This document shows, one piece after another, positions 42,801 through 55,310 of a stretch of DNA of 64,000 bases. The notes under the pieces were generated by a model. The model worked only from the letters and a program-made list of their open reading frames with translations. It searched no databases and was not told the origin of the DNA. Within the stretch, counting starts at the first letter, position 1; every line of letters starts with the position of its first letter. Origin of the DNA: Xestospongia muta (taxonomy: Eukaryota; Porifera; Demospongiae; Haplosclerida; Petrosiidae); contig OY848921.1 in assembly GCA_963693285.1 (NCBI GenBank), positions 6,957,229-7,021,228 of the forward strand, in the 5' to 3' direction. Made by a program: the position numbers and the translations under genes.

Positions 42801-43463
42801 TGACTTAAACAGAACCGCACTTTATTAATTATTTATTTCATTAGTAGTTCACCCCCGCTTTGTTTACCACAAAGGCTGAGCTATGGCTGATCCTGAAGAC
42901 AACAATAAGCGAACTAGGTGCTGCAAAAGTGGAAGGTGTCGCTACAATGACCACCCGTGCAGAAAAAGTATCCGTCGAAGCGCGCTTATACGCGTCTAAA
43001 GGCGAAGGATTCAGTCGCCCAAAATCGCGTTCCAGCATAAAAAAACTTAAATACCCGCGCATAAAAATCGCATTTTATCGCCTACCATCACTAATCATCG
43101 ATATCTCAAAAAACGCACAAAAACGCACGTTTACTGGAGATATTCTAACTAGATCATAGATGATGTGGTCTGTCTTACCATATAAGACCTGCATCAGTGA
43201 AGAGAGAAAATTGTTTTGACTAAATGTATTTGTTTCTGAATGCTGGATTAAAAATGATTGAATAAAGACAAAGTCGTTAATCTGACTTGAATACTAAAAT
43301 TGTATCATCAACTATGACTTATATATAACAAACATTTTTGGTAAGTAATAAAACAAACCATCAAACAAATATAATTATCATTATTGATTTTCAAATTCTT
43401 AACAAAACAATTATCAGTTTTTAATTGCAAATTTTCTTTTTCATAGCTCTAATGTTTCGGCAT

Positions 43464-46080
43464 TTAGAGTTCATGTTTTTGTGCAAGATTGTTCCCCACC
43501 TCTTCAGCTCTAATTCTCTTGTCATCATGGGGTACTTGTAATCAATATGCACTATAGAAAAATTACTGATGGATATACTTTGTTAAAGAGAGTGACTTAC
43601 AACGAATACCATCAATAACATCTTGTCTAAGAAGTTCCCTCCCTTCTGCTTCAGTGCAATTACCAACCGAAAGTTCTTCTTTAGTGAAAAAGACATCCAT
43701 TAGCTTGAGTGCTAACTGGCAAGCATCAGTAGATGCATTTTCTTTAGCTTTTACAGCCAGTTGGCTGAAGCCATCTATGACAACACACCGTTCCTTTACA
43801 CTTGGGTCTCCTAACACACATAGAACTATAAAAATAAATGCATTTAAGTTACATGTAGTCATAAACATAGCATACCATCTTCTGAACTCTTACGAGTGAG
43901 GACTGGGGTAGGAATTGGAGTGGGAATTGGTGATGTAAAACTTGATGACAATGATAGGTCGTCAGAGCTTTCAGAAAGTGCCCTGTCATAACGTTCCTGT
44001 AAATTTTATTAATGTTATATTCAACAGTATATAGTATGGTTTTACCTTTTTTCTTTTTTTCTTTAGATCTTTCACTTCCTTTGTTAATGATGACACCTGA
44101 GAAATGAGTGTATGCATCATTGTTGTTAGTCCGGTTTGGTACTAATAGCAATAAAATGAATGCATGTAATCTCATTAGAACCAAACCCACTTGAGGAGGG
44201 TGAAACAAGACTTCACTCCCAGCTTGATGCTTGAAATAACAATAAATCAAAGTATATTTTAAAGATACCTTACTTGTGCAAACAAAAATGGATGGGGTAA
44301 GACTGAGGTACTATTACCTGGAGAAATCACCTTGTCCTATATAGTGATAAATTACGCAACAATATAAAAAATATTACTTGAGGAATTTTGAATTGGCAGG
44401 CACTAGTAAATTCACCTCCATGATACTAGATTAAAATATTGTATTAATAAAAATGGTTATAAACATCGTATTTATAAAATGTACCTGAGGACTGTAAGAA
44501 CCAAATGGCAACAGAAAGGAAGACTGTGGTGATGATACTAGTGAAGGTACATCTGGAGATGGTGAACGGATGTTTGGTGGGATAGATGTCATCTGAATGT
44601 CCTCTGATCCCGAAATTGAAAGAATATCTCTTGATGTTTTAACATTTAGTGTTTGCCTAGCTTTTTCCTTCACTCTTTTAGAATTCACATTAGACTTAGT
44701 TCTCTGCATGAGGAGGGAAAGACAAACAATAAATTATCAGTGAGAGGTTAAGAACATCTTTTGACATTAGTAATCTTTTAGACTCATTTCAATACATTTC
44801 AAGTCTGAACATTAACTTTTTTTTAAAGTGGTTGCCTTGTTGATAGTGTAAAATTTCTCACCCCGCCTAGTCAGGAAGTGGGATTTTATACTATGCTACA
44901 TGAATAAACTACATTAAGTAACATATAACCTTAGCTTCTGAGGTGAGATCAAGCTCATGAAGTACTGAATCAGAATCAGAATCCGAGTTGTATGGATATT
45001 CTGATCTTGAACGCTTAGCCTTCTAAATGAAGTACATGTTACTGTAAGGCATGCACATACTTATATCATTCATATACTTTTGCCTGAGAAGCCTGATTTT
45101 TGTCAGAGCTAGTATCAGAATCTACAAAAAATTATAAGACTGAAATGAATACAAAAGCTGTACCTAATGTGACAGTGAGGGCATCTTTATATTTTTGAGA
45201 GGTTCTCTTTTTTGGGGTATCATCTGCCAATTAGGAAAAGCAATGATACTGATATACCAAAGAAGCTAACTTACTTGAAGCAATATTCTTCTGTGAAGGA
45301 CTCTTGAATGGGCTCCTTTTTCTTGGGGTAACTATTACAAGAAATACATAGACTAACATAATTTATTGTAAAGTAGAAAATTTCTATTAAAATGCTGGCC
45401 AAAGATATTGCAAATTTTAGACTACAAAAATGCTAATGTTTATCTAACACACTAATTAATGGCAACACATAGCACATACCAGGCATCTTGGCTTTTTGCC
45501 CTTTTTTTGATTTACCTGAAAATTACTAAATGTTAGTATACAATTGATTATATTAGTAATATTACCTTTAGATTTTGGGCTGAAATCTTTTAGAAAAGAC
45601 ACTGGGGGCAACTTGAATTCATCTGCATCTATAAGATTAATCGACAACTCATTCGTGATCTAACATTATTTACAAATATACCTGTTGTAATGCTATCATC
45701 TAATTGTTCTGAGAAAGCTTCTGTCTGTGGGACTGAGTCACTATTGTCTAATAAAGCTTCCTTAACATGCAGCAACTTTTGCATTTCTACATACGTACCT
45801 ATAAGAAATATCCTAATCACAAACATGAGTTATTAAAATTACCTTTTCCAATTACTTCAGCAGGAAAGGGTTTTCCATGATATAGAGTGTCACAAATACT
45901 TCCTACTGTAATATCAAGGATGTCAACTCCTTCAGATGGTATATGTTTGTTTGGTACAACATCATAGAGGACATCATCCTCATTCTTCCATTGCACAAGA
46001 AAATATAATGCTATCAGAGATGTTAAAAACTTTGATCCACCGCATTTATTTTTAAAATGAAATATAGCTACAGAATGTTT
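43464..46080 (-). CDS. Multi-exon BEN-like-domain protein carried by the CACTA element
   Basis: Minus-strand, many small exons with 40-60 bp introns. An early exon encodes LYFLVQWKNEDDVLYDVV and GSICDTLYHGKPFPAEVIG, a chromatin-reader-like beta domain often found before BEN domains. Then come short charged exons (KSKG, KGQKAK, SDSDSD), an exon at 44431-44709 (SISGSEDIQM), a coiled exon at 44046-44096 (VSSLTKEVKDLKKK), 43876-43996, then 43601-43810 with CQLALKLMDVFFTKEELSVG and LLRQDVIDGIR, fitting a BEN domain. The last exon, 43464-43534, ends LAQKHEL. The first exon and some middle joints are not resolved. Probably a DNA- or chromatin-binding accessory protein. Confidence 0.6.
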
Positions 46081-46467
46081 ATATATATTATATATATCTT
46101 ACAAGATCAAACAGCAGGACATTGTAAACAAAATAATAGCAACACATTATGCTACTAAAATTAAAGGGCAATTAAACTTGTTGCGTTTGTCTGCTGGTAA
46201 GATTCCCAGGACACAAACGCTCTAGGTTGCTGAACTACTTATTCCTTTAATTCTGAGACAATACTATATAGTGTTAAGTAAAATTCACCATTCACCCTAT
46301 ACCTTTCAATAGCTTGCTTCTCTCATGGTTTTGTCGCCTTTCTCCCTTTGACATTTTTCTCTCTTTGACAAAGTTCTTGAAAAACAATAGCACGTGTTGA
46401 AAATACTTACGGGGGTTTTAAAACCGCAAATCCCTTGTTACGGGGCCATTTTGCATGTGTACTATTA

Positions 46468-49333
46468 ATGGATTCTACGTCGTCCAATGACTTTTCCAGT
46501 ACTGATACATATTCAGATAAATCTTCAGTGGTGTCAGAGTCTGAATTTGACACTGATTCTGAAACAGAAGACGAGGAAATGGCATCATCTTCTGACTCAG
46601 AGCTCCAAGAACTTGATGATGTTGAGCATGATGGCTCAGAGCTGACACCCCTCTATGATGGTGCACGAATAAGTGTTATTGACAGTTACATCTTGATGCT
46701 CCAGTATGCTCTGAAACACAGTTTGACAAAGAAGGCCTTTGAAGAACTTATCAAGCTAATATCTGTTCATTTACCTACTGACACTAATATGCCAAAATCA
46801 ATATACCAGCTTAAGAATTTTTTCATGCAAATATTTCCAGAAGTTGTAGCAACACCTTATCAGTACTGTAAAGTCTTCCATGAGCTTTTAACTGATACGA
46901 GAAAGATTTGCAGTAGTGGTTGTCAGTCAGCAAAAATTGGGGAATTTATATATGTTCCTGTTGGACCTCAACTCAAGATAAAGCTCCAAGGTAATAATAG
47001 TCTGTGTGTATATGGAACTATAACTATTTCTTGTTTAGATAAGCATACCTGGGATGCATTGCAAAAGCGTTTTAAGACTCCACGTTATGTGGATATAATT
47101 TCAGACGTATATGATGGGGCTGAGTACAAGAAACACAACTTTTTGCTGAATGACCCTACTAAACCTGGAAATGTATCTCTGCTAATGAATACAGATGGAG
47201 TGGCTGTTTTTAAATCATCAAAAAAGAGCCTTTGGCCTATATGGCTAGTAATTAATGAGTTGCCACCTAATGAAAGGTATACCATGAATGAAGTATGTGT
47301 ATAGTGTTTAATTGTTTTAGGTTTTCCAAAAAAAATATGATTTTAGCTGGCTTATGGTTTGATGATGAAAAGCCAACAATGTCTACATTCCTCCATCCCT
47401 TGATGTTAGAAATGAATAGACTCTATGAGAAAGGTAATAATATAGTGTTTACTATTACCTATATAACTTATAGCTACATTATAGGTTTAACCATCAAATC
47501 TCCTGATGGTGACATTCCATGTAAAGCCATTTTGTTAATGTGCTGTGCTGACCTGCCAGCACGTTGTTTACTGTTAAATATGAAGCAGTATAATGGGAAA
47601 TGGGGATGCTGCTATTGTGAGAGCAAAGGGACGACTAGACAAACATCTTGCATACACCGCAACTGGATTCCTGAGAGATGTGATCTTAGAACATGTTCAT
47701 CCATCAAACAAAATGCTATTGATGCTGTCACTTCAGGGAATCCTGTAAGTGATCTCTTATCATGTTTGACACCCATATTAACTGCATACTAGACTGTAGG
47801 TATTAAAGGAGCAACTATATTCTTTCGACATGTGCCTTTTGATGTCCCAAAAGGAATGGTAATTGATCATTTACATTGTCTGTTTTTGGGGGTGACTCTG
47901 ACCCTCATGAAATTTTGGTTTAATAAGAATCATAGCAAGAACTCTTACAACATAAGACAAAAAGTAACCACCATTTTTCACATTAATAATTCCATGTATT
48001 TTGTAATTAGATAGCTCTTTGTGATAAGCGACTTCTAGCTATTCGAGTACCAGATTTCATTTCACGCCCTCCTCGATCTCTTTCTGAGAGTGAACGCTGG
48101 AAAGGTATATATTCAAACCTATTGATCATGTCTTCTTTTAATGTAGGGTCAGAACTTAGAGCATGGCTGTTTTACTATTCTGTCCCAGTTTTATTTGGTG
48201 TATTACCTCACCCATATTTTGTACACTACTGTTACCTAGTGGCTGCTTTACATATCTTACACTCAAGCAGGATCACAATGGACAGTATTGACAATGCAGA
48301 ACAATATCTACATCTATTTTATACTCAATGTCATGAACTATATGGTAGGTTGATTCTTTAAGGAGTTTTCTATTTTATAGTATACAATATTATTCAGGAG
48401 ACAATTTTTCTACCATGAATGTGCATCTATTGTCACATTTGTCCCAGTGTGTACGAAACTGGGGCCCGTTATGGGCCTACTCAGGTTTCTTTTTTGAAGG
48501 AATGAATGGCTACATTAAAGGCTTTTTTCATGGAACTAGAGAAATGAGTAAACAGGTATTAACATTCAAGCATCTCATTCACATATACACAAAAATGTTA
48601 TGTATATATACATAATATTATTGTGTATTTGGATGTGTAGTTATATTATGATTTTTGTCCTTAGCTAGTATTTGCACATACAATGACACAATTGCTACCA
48701 AACTCTACTGAGTGCCAAAGTTCTTATGCTAAGCATATGCTTGATTGTTTATTAAAGAAGAAGAGGTGACTAAATATTTTTTGTGTACATTTCATTATAA
48801 TTTTTAGGTTTAAGAAAACAGCTGTAAACAAAGAGGGTGAAATATTCATTGTTGGGCAGGTGTGTCTGTTCTATGATGCAACTGTAGGTAACCTAATAAA
48901 GGCATCTTTGCAGTCAGATGCATATACATATCTCCATGAAGAAAATTTTGAAATGTTCAAGTTCTTTCGATGCATGGTGAACAATACACTGTTTTATGCA
49001 GCTGAGTACCAACGTGTAACCAAACAATGTAGTTCGGTTATAGCTTATCAAGCTGGTCAAAGATTACTGTTTGGAAACATTTGTTACTTTGTTCGAGTTT
49101 ATAATAATGTCTATGCTGTTGTTAAAGTTTTGAAAGTCCTTGATACATGTCACTCTTTTTTTAACTTACCCCACTATGCTTTAGATTATAATATCAGTAG
49201 AATAGTGCCTGTCTTGGCAACAGAAGAATTACATGTTACTAATGTTGCTACTATTGTTCAAAAATGTTTATATGTTTGTGTGCTACCACATGCATATATA
49301 TGTATTCCACCAAATGTTCTTCTCCATGATTAA
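46468..49333 (+). CDS. CACTA/EnSpm (tnp2-type) transposase, nine exons, intact
   Basis: ATG at 46468. Exons: 46468-47276, 47321-47433, 47485-47744, 47793-47963, 48011-48104, 48147-48344, 48398-48555, 48665-48765 and 48808-49333. All introns are GT-AG, and the sum is 2430 bp, giving 809 residues without stops. A Ser/Asp/Glu-rich N-terminus precedes the tnp2-like core: LLMNTDGVAVFKSSKKSLWP (Asp243), FDDEKP, CCADLPAR, a CCYC zinc-like site, VIDHLHCLFLGV and FFFEGMNGYIKGFFHGTR. The Asp of TDG, Asp of ADLPA and Glu of FFEGMN are candidate DDE residues by family comparison. The only element in the window with an undamaged transposase. Confidence 0.88.
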
Positions 49334-51237
49334 ATTCCTTTTCAAGTGAATATATAATACTTAGATTTACACTTTTTATTATGTTCACTTACATTTAAAG
49401 TATTTCATATATATTGGTTTGTATATTTTTGTGAAGATCTAAGTCTTGAGGATCTTATATTTATTTTATTATTTTGAATGAATTCTAAGCAATAACACAT
49501 ATATGATGTTGTCATCAGCTGTCAGGAACCACTCTCAATCAGTTGTTCCATTTTCGTTGAACTCCCTTTTCTCTACTGTAGTAGGAAATATTAGTGAGCA
49601 AATTTGTTGCTTCCCTTGTTCGACATTGATTGCGGGCTATCTATTATAACGCGTTTCAATCGCGTTAAACGGATTTCATCTCCTGCTAGGAGTATTTGGT
49701 GTTACAACGCGTTAGCGCGCATTTTAATACGATTAAGCAGCGCTATCGCGCAAAAGACGGATAAAACGCTTTCCCTTTTCTACCCGGGCACGATTTAAGA
49801 AAATGGGTTGACGAAACATCACTGTACGGGATACCTCATATCTTCAAAGGGAAATCTAAGATAAGACGAATTACCTGGGCACTTATATTAATTGGTTTAA
49901 CTGCTGGATGTCTATACACTGTTGGTGATAACTTAAAGCGTTTCTTGGAAAAGCCTACTGCTACAACAGTTGCTGTAGAATCACATGAGCTAACTGGATT
50001 GCAATTTCCAGCAGTGACCGTTTGTAGACTCAATGCATATGAGTCTTCAGAAATTGCTCAATTTGCAGAATTTATATTCAACCCAGACTTGGCTTATGAT
50101 CTGCACATATCAAATAATGTAGCAGTTGGGATGTGTGATAAAGTTCTGAACAATATGACTGAAGATGTCCAAAAAGCTGCTATATGGGAAGTCATTCAAA
50201 ACTCATTTAGTGATTTTGTTCACTTTTGTGGGTTTAATGAAGATGTTGATAATGACATTACTTTATGTGAAGAGGAACTACAACCTGTACTGACATCTCT
50301 TGGTATCTGTTATACTTTTAATAGTATTACTAATGGGAGATCAGATCGTTATGTTACAGCCACCGGAGCAAAGTATGGATTGAAAATGATTTTTAACATT
50401 AGTCAAATAAATCATCCATCTATTGATGGGAACACGGGCATCAAAATAGTAATTCATGAACGTGATGACATTGCTAGACCTAATCTTTATGGATTTGGAA
50501 TACCTCCAGGGAAAAATGCTTACATTGGAGTAAGGAAAAGAATTGACATAGATCATACCAGTAATGCTGGATGTACTGATTATGGTGAGCTGTCCTTTTA
50601 TCCACACTATGATTATTCTCAATTTGCTTGTCGACAAAATGCTCTGATTAAGCATATAGCACAGCCTAATACTTGTAACTGCATTCTTGATCCCTCATCT
50701 AGACCTTCTAGTGGTTCTTATGCTAACACTCCCAATTGTACATTTAATGATACTTGTTGTTTACTTAATCAATTTTCTAGTTTTGATTCACGAGTTGGGT
50801 GTCCTATTCCATGTCAATTTGAATACTATGATAACCAAATAAGTTATTCCAGTTTTCCTACTGGTCCTTATCTTGACCATCTTGCAATGTCTTTGAATTT
50901 GAGTAAGGACAGTATTCGCAATGAAGTCATGTCAGTAAATGTCTTCTATGAGGATTTACATGTGACAACAACAACTACTGAATATTCATATACTGTAACT
51001 GTATTTTTATCTGACCTTGGAGGAGCTCTGGGGTTATTTCTTGGTGCTAGCCTTATAGCCTTTATTGAGATTGGTATGCTCCTATTGGATGAAATTAAGA
51101 GGGTTTGTTTACCAAGAAAATGTAAACAGAAGGTGGATGAAGTTGATGCTGGCATAGAACTTCCAGAAATCATTGATGAAAGAAAGCAAAGTGAGCCCAA
51201 TATAGCAGAAGAGTCAGTTAAAGAAAGTGATGTTTGA

Positions 51238-52376
51238 CTTAATGATTGGAAGAGAACATACATACAAGTTCTTTTAATGTTATGTAACTGATGTATGCCT
51301 ACATTTGATATTAGCATTAGTATAATATATTTATGTTTTAAGAGAATATGTAACTGTCTTGTCAGATAAATATAGAGTTTTTAAAATGTGTCAATATAGT
51401 GAGACACATTGCTAAAGTAATATGTCATTTTAATATAATGAATTTATTATGTGAGTGTCATTCATGAATGGCTCTATATGTGACCTTATTTGCAAAAAGA
51501 GACCACTTCTGTCAAAATATTTGTGACCTGATTTGTTAACAAAACCACTGTTAAAACATATCAAAAAACAGTTTTGCATAGATATAGGATAGTTATGCAT
51601 ATATAGCAACTGTATATATATGAAACTGAGATGTTTGAGATGTTTTAACAGTAACGTATTTATAAATCAGGTCACAAATATTTTGAAAGAAGTGGTCCCT
51701 TTTTGTAAACCATGTCACATATAATGTACTATATATTAGCAGGTTGTTGAGGACATTTACTGAGTTTTGGAAAACATGTATGAATTTTTTAGAAATATGT
51801 ATGCATAGACTTGTGACACACTCAAACCAGCTATATGTCAGTACTTTCTAATAACATCAAATGTAATGCTTATGTACTTGATGTATTACCATATATTATC
51901 TACATATCTAGTTTTTAGCCATATATGGAATAAAATGTAATAATTACAATCCACATTATGAATGATTAATTCTAGTAGGTTTAAACAAATAGTTTAGGCA
52001 ACTAATGAATTGAGATGAGGAAACTAAATATGTGTGTATGTACATTGTAGATATGCCTATTTATTACTACAAACTAATGAGTAAGATGAACCTGGAACAA
52101 CAAATTGATGTGTTATAATTACATACCACTAATTGCAGTTCTGTACTAGAATTTCTTGTACATGACTACTGGATAGTTGAAAATGCTTTTTAAAGATAAC
52201 ATCCAGCTGTTGCATGTGGCTTTTATTATTAGGTAACTCAGAAAAGATTATTTTTTGGCTTCTTAATTGAATTTGCTTTAAGTATTGGCCATGGGTTACA
52301 CCCTATTCTGCCTTTGTGAGTACAATAATCTGAAACTAGACCACAGTAGGAATGACCGTATAAAAATCTCTATATA
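51238..52376. other. 3' flank of channel copy 5
   Basis: Near-identical to 22085-23223, with GATAAA near 51366 and a complete MITE. No gene. Confidence 0.75.
51478..51720. mobile_element. GTGACC MITE, complete copy
   Basis: Duplicate of 22325-22567 at the same place in the duplicated unit. Confidence 0.75.
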
Positions 52377-52600
52377 CCCTGTAAAAATTAATATGTTAAT
52401 TTAACAACTAATTTGTATTTTATATGGGTGAATTACTATGGAATCTAGAATTTCTGTGACTTATTCACTGTATAATTTGTTGATATGTAAACGTACAACA
52501 TATCAATTAATAATATATATATAAGAATTCTATATTCCATAGTAATCTATCCATGTAATGTACAATTAGTTGTTAAAACGACGTATTAATTTTAACAGTG
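52377..52600. mobile_element. TA-flanked MITE, second copy
   Basis: Duplicate of 23224-23436, 12 bp longer around 52457 (ACTTATTCACTG). Confidence 0.75.
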
Positions 52601-52672
52601 TATTTCACACAATGAAACAGGGTCTCATGTGTATAAGGGTTTTAATGTGTGGCTACTATATAGAAATATTTG

Positions 52673-54115
52673 GAACAGCGATGAAGCTGACGAGATGCCA
52701 AAAGGCAAGTCTTTCGTACTGAAACCGACCCCGTGGAGTATTAATAGTGATGAGTTTCTTAGAGATGTCATCTAGGTGTACTAGAAGGTAGGCATGGCTT
52801 AGGTCCAGTTTAGAAAAGACCTTACCTCCTGAAAGAGCTGCAAACAGATCATCTACTTGAGGAAGTGGGTAGGTGTCAGGGATGAGAATTGGGTTGATTG
52901 TGACTTTGTAGTTCCCACATAAATGTATGGTGCCATAAGATTTCACCACCGGTACGATGGGGGCTGCCCATTCTGAGTGCTTCACAGGAGTGATGATTTG
53001 CATGTCCTGAAGACTTTGAAGCTCTTTTGTGACTTTTTCTTTTAATGAGTGAGGGATTGGGCGTGACCTGAAAAATGTGGTTGTGCCTCTGGACTGACAC
53101 AAATTTTGGCTGTAGCATCCTTTAGTTTCCTGATCTCTGTAGTAAATGTTTTAAATGTTGATCTAAAACTTGATCTAAAGTGAGAAAAGGAGATGAGATT
53201 AGCTTGAGATCTGACCAGGTTATCTTAATCTTTTCAAGCCTGTTCTGTCCTAGGAGAGTTGGCCCCATCACCTGGTACCATTAGCAGTGGCAACGACTCG
53301 TGCTGTGTTGAGTAAGTGACTTTAACGGTGATGGAACCTAGAGGGAAACGTTTTCTCCTGTGTAAGTAGTTAGTATCATATTAGAGGGGGTCAGAGGGCC
53401 TAATATACTTGAAATACTGGAATAAGTTTTTTAATTTATAAGAGAGACTGAGGCACTTGTGTCTATCTCCATTTGAAGGTCAACATCATTTACCTTCACT
53501 GTAACCACAATGGGTGTCACCTTTCCAGGTAATGTAAACAGGGGGCAGTCTGATGTTTCACGGGAGAAGACTGCTGAGGATGCATTGTCTTCATTGTCCT
53601 CATAGAGCTTGTATTGATCCAGATTATGTCATGGATATTTCAGCCTCCGACCTCCTAAAGAAGACTTCTGACTGGGTCGGGCACTGTCCTGTTTATGCGG
53701 CTGGGTTGACTTTTGCAGGGGGAATCCTTTCTTGCAGCTGCAGCACATTCTTGCAAGATGCCCTTTCTTTTTGCAAGCATGACACGTGTGTTCTTTGAAA
53801 CTACACTTGGTAGCATAATGGTTTCTGCCGCACCTGTAACACTCAACAGTAGACATTTGTTTTACATCCAGAGATCTCAAAGTATATTGTCCTTGTTTGG
53901 TTAAATCTTGGATATCTTTAGTTGTAACCTCTACAGCTAGAGCTGTCTTGAATGCATCAACACAAAAGTAAGGTCTCTTCCTGGAGTAATTTTCTCTGAA
54001 TATGTGCATCATTGATTCCACAGACCAGACGATTACAAATCATAAGGTCCAGCATGTCCTTGAAATCACAATGTTCACCTGAAGACATTGAAGCTCTTTT
54101 GTGGCTTTGTTGTTG
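52673..54115 (-). mobile_element. Second Ty3/gypsy family, partial, minus strand (copy B)
   Basis: Read on the minus strand it gives part of gag (VWSVESMMHIFREN), two zinc knuckles (CYRCGRNHYATKC and CHACKKKGHLARMC, 53629-54021), a protease segment with DTSAS followed by a stop, and an RT start (52673-53102) ending before YxDD. The break at 52673 is the same as in copy A, so the loss predates the duplication. No LTR seen. Confidence 0.85.
53629..54021 (-). pseudogene. Gypsy gag C-terminal part with two zinc knuckles
   Basis: 130 codons: an alpha-rich part (FCVDAFKTALAVEVTTKDIQ), then the knuckles CX2CX3HX4C and CX2CX4HX4C. The combination is common in metazoan gypsy gag proteins. It is a fragment of the element above, without an independent start. 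Confidence 0.8.
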
Positions 54116-54519
54116 ATGCCACCTAATTAAAAAATTAATAACAGGAATATACTCATAGTACTTCAGTATATAATTATAACAAAATTCTTTATATAACGTT
54201 TGTGTACATTATGCATAGAGTTTTATGCATAACACATGATGTTGTAATGAGAAGTAATAAACACCACTAGTTCTTACTAATATACTACTGTTTCCTACAA
54301 ATACAAGGTGCAAACGTAGACTTCCATACCAGGAGAAAGCAACATATGCCCTACCTTTGTTTATCACTTACTACAATAAACAATACATATATTCTCCATA
54401 TATGGCTTCAGTACTTATAATATAGTGTTATTATCACTTTCTTATAAAAAGGAACGACTTCTTATTTACTATTTTTTTTAATGGTAGTACATCCCTGCCT
54501 GTTTACTGCAAGTCTAACT
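54116..54519. other. Spacer, 5' flank of the 54.5 kb relic
   Basis: Resembles 10150-10339 and 55060-55310 (TACCAGGAGAAAGCAACATA and similar), so it is the old 5' flank of the second channel clade. No gene. Confidence 0.55.
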
Positions 54520-54960
54520 ATGGATTTGTCTGATGACACCAATAGGGTAATTATATCCCTCAAAAGCAGAATATGTCATTGCATTGACAACTACTTGAAA
54601 GAATGTCTTAAAGAGACATCATAGTATATATAGCAAAGATTGCATCTTCAAAGGAAAATGGATGATAAGACGAATTGTTTGGGTTATTTAATTGGATGTA
54701 TATACATTGTTGTTGCTAACCTGAATCATTATATCAAAAAGCTTACTACTACAACTGTTACTGTAGAAAGAGATGACCTAACTGGATTACACTTTCCAGC
54801 AGTGACAGTTAGTAGTTTTAATGCATATGAGTCTTCAGAGATTGCTCAAATTACAGAATTTCTATTCAACCCAGACCTGGATTATGATAATAATGCAGTA
54901 AATAAGTCTAATAAATGTGTGTGTGCATATATTGTGCACCATCATAAAAAGAGATGATTG
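54520..54960 (+). pseudogene. DEG/ENaC N-terminal relic of the 55.3 kb type
   Basis: It starts ATGGATTTGTCTGATG and follows the channel to NPDLDYDNNAVNKS, with a TAG in the LYG region (KETS then stop), a gap before TM1 and FPAVTVS lacking the Cys. It ends without the extracellular domain. Confidence 0.8.
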
Positions 54961-55310
54961 ACTCAACCAATCCATAATCATTGCAATTGGACCACATAAT
55001 ACATGAGGAGATAATAAGATGCAATAAACACCACCTGCTTTTATTACTAACATACTACAGTTACTTACATTTACAATGTGTAAACATTAGAAACCATATA
55101 AAGTTCCCTATCAAAAGGAAACAACATATGCCCTACCCTTATTTATCACTTAAGTGCAAACGTACTAGATTAATTTGTATATCTATCTGATGAGGGATGG
55201 CTTCAGGACTTAAATAAAGTATGCCATTATCTCTTATTGACTATTTATTTATTATTTACTATTTATTATTATTAGTAGTAAACTCCTGCCTGTTTAATGC
55301 AAACATAACT
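54961..55310. other. 5' flank of the 55.3 kb channel
   Basis: No palindrome of the 4.8 kb type is present. AT-rich with TATTTATT runs before the leader CCTGCCTGTTTAATGC. Promoter presumed here, but no motif is certain. Confidence 0.5.

Larger units (their letters stand above)
42171..42882. other. Shared 5' module of the interrupted copy 5
   Basis: Matches the modules at 20009-20566 and 28995-29686. Confidence 0.6.
42954..49788 (+). mobile_element. CACTA/EnSpm-like DNA transposon
   Basis: 6835 bp with ends CCCGTGCAGAAAAAG and inverse CCCGGGTAGAAAAGG, flanked by CA (or CAC) duplicated from GACCACGAT of the channel gene. The first and last about 180 bp are rich in CG-containing words (GCGC, ACGCG, AACGCG), unlike the AT-rich interior, as for subterminal binding repeats of CACTA elements. 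It carries a plus-strand transposase and a minus-strand BEN-like gene, converging away from a shared intergenic region near 46.1-46.4 kb. Confidence 0.85.
42883..51237 (+). pseudogene. DEG/ENaC-type channel, copy 5, split by a CACTA element
   Basis: The first 23-24 codons (MADPEDNNKRTRCC to RYNDH) are at 42883-42953, and the rest (DLRKWVDETSL to the ESDV tail) at 49791-51237, with a 6.8-kb element between. Both parts are open and together match the 505-codon length of copy 3; the GAS filter and all Cys motifs are present. Disabled in this haplotype unless the element is lost precisely. There is no ATG before TM1 in the downstream part, so a shortened product is unlikely to have a normal N-terminus. 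Confidence 0.88.

Noticed and set aside
49945..51237. Separate channel gene starting at 49945
   Set aside because: The apparent start is a TTG inside the region after TM1. The true N-terminus is at 42883-42953 on the other side of the CACTA element.
53553..53904. Plus-strand ORFs opposite the gypsy-2 gag and protease
   Set aside because: The minus strand carries zinc knuckles and the RT; the plus-strand frames are shadows.
55221..55310. Upstream in-frame ATG of channel copy 6
   Set aside because: It would add 30 hydrophobic residues not found in any paralogue. The ATG at 55311 aligns with the family start.
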